DNA of 24,067 nucleotides from JAGXLP01 sp964649445 (GTDB lineage Bacteria > Bipolaricaulota > Bipolaricaulia > M55B111). The notes under the pieces were generated by a model that was given only the letters and a program-made list of their open reading frames with translations, was not told where the DNA came from and did not search any database. Shown in pieces: positions 23,945 to 24,067 of this stretch. Position numbers and translations under genes: made by a program. Within the stretch, counting starts at the first letter, position 1, and each line of letters begins with the position of its first letter. The DNA is taken from the NCBI GenBank assembly GCA_964649445.1, contig CAZYPS010000024.1:1-24067 (forward strand), in the 5' to 3' direction.

Positions 23945-24067
23945 TTAATAGCTCGCGTTAAGGAAACCAAATACTGTTAAAGCGACTCCAATTGCTACAA
24001 TACCGGAACCCCACAACCTCCCGCTTCCAGCTATTTCCTGGCCAGTTGCCGATCCTGGTTTTCCGGG
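23945..24067 (-). CDS. C-terminal end of a membrane protein (cut by window edge)
   Basis: On the minus strand an open frame enters from the window end and stops at TAA 23947-23945 after 40 codons. It has a Gly/Ser/Arg-rich part, then a hydrophobic segment (LWGSGIVAIGVALTVFGFLN) and ends ASY. This looks like the last membrane helix of a transporter or other membrane protein. The stop is 50 bp before the DUF885 ATG on the same strand, so they may be co-transcribed. Too short to name. Confidence 0.5.
   Translation of the reverse strand, partial: PGKPGSATGQEIAGSGRLWGSGIVAIGVALTVFGFLNASY

Noticed and set aside
1..24067. CRISPR array, prophage, insertion sequence or defence system
   Set aside because: No spaced repeats, transposase, integrase or known defence genes were found on either strand.

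Overview
The window looks like a scaffold from an uncultured, probably anaerobic and salt-adapted bacterium. Bacterial features are a YajC-SecD pair, strong Shine-Dalgarno sites, sigma70-like promoters and a GGDEF signalling protein. Predicted proteins are rich in Asp and Glu, and many genes serve anaerobic or nickel metabolism. Some genes have an archaeal flavour (short HypB, alkyltransferase-like/endonuclease V fusion), as often seen in candidate phyla and deep-branching bacteria. I cannot name the taxon from sequence alone. TGA is used as stop. Three runs of exactly 100 N (4701-4800, 17123-17222, 20829-20928) look like placeholder scaffold gaps of unknown true size; one interrupts hypF, one the secD end.

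Layout. 1-3753 (minus): a membrane PAS-GGDEF diguanylate cyclase cut by the window edge, then a two-gene ABC-2 exporter. 3754-4810: about 1 kb with no convincing gene but several strong hairpins near 4403-4612 (candidate structured RNA), ending in a gap. 4811-5456: a complete small unit (promoter, secreted lamin-tail-domain protein, terminator). 5656-7326: exported one-cysteine MsrA (plus), convergent with an EamA transporter (minus). 7417-11062 (plus): aldo/keto reductase, nitroreductase, larB and larC. 11103-11330: a decayed fragment resembling the C-terminus of a sugar-type methyltransferase. 11394-13685 (minus): GH31 alpha-glucosidase. 13792-14026: a small unit with a 23-codon ORF, a perfect 15-bp inverted repeat and a terminator-like hairpin. 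14152-15300 (minus): membrane-anchored MsrA-MsrB fusion. 15443-20828 (plus): hypB-hypA-hypF, a small membrane protein, yajC and secD in one tight run. 20941-21228: MoaD/ThiS-like protein. 21225-24067 (minus): alkyltransferase-like/endonuclease V fusion, DUF885 protein, and the end of a membrane protein.

Functional themes. Nickel recurs: HypA/HypB deliver nickel to hydrogenase, HypF starts the cyanide ligand pathway, and LarB/LarC build the nickel-pincer nucleotide of lactate racemase-type enzymes. The remaining genes (larA, larE, hypC, hypD, hypE, hydrogenase) are not here. Two methionine sulfoxide reductases, both apparently directed to the envelope, suggest repair of oxidised proteins outside the cytoplasm. 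No defence system, CRISPR array, prophage or intact insertion sequence was found. The items most worth a second look are the small ORF/inverted repeat/terminator block upstream of the glucosidase gene, the hairpin cluster at 4403-4612, and the DNA-repair fusion with its altered PCWR active site.
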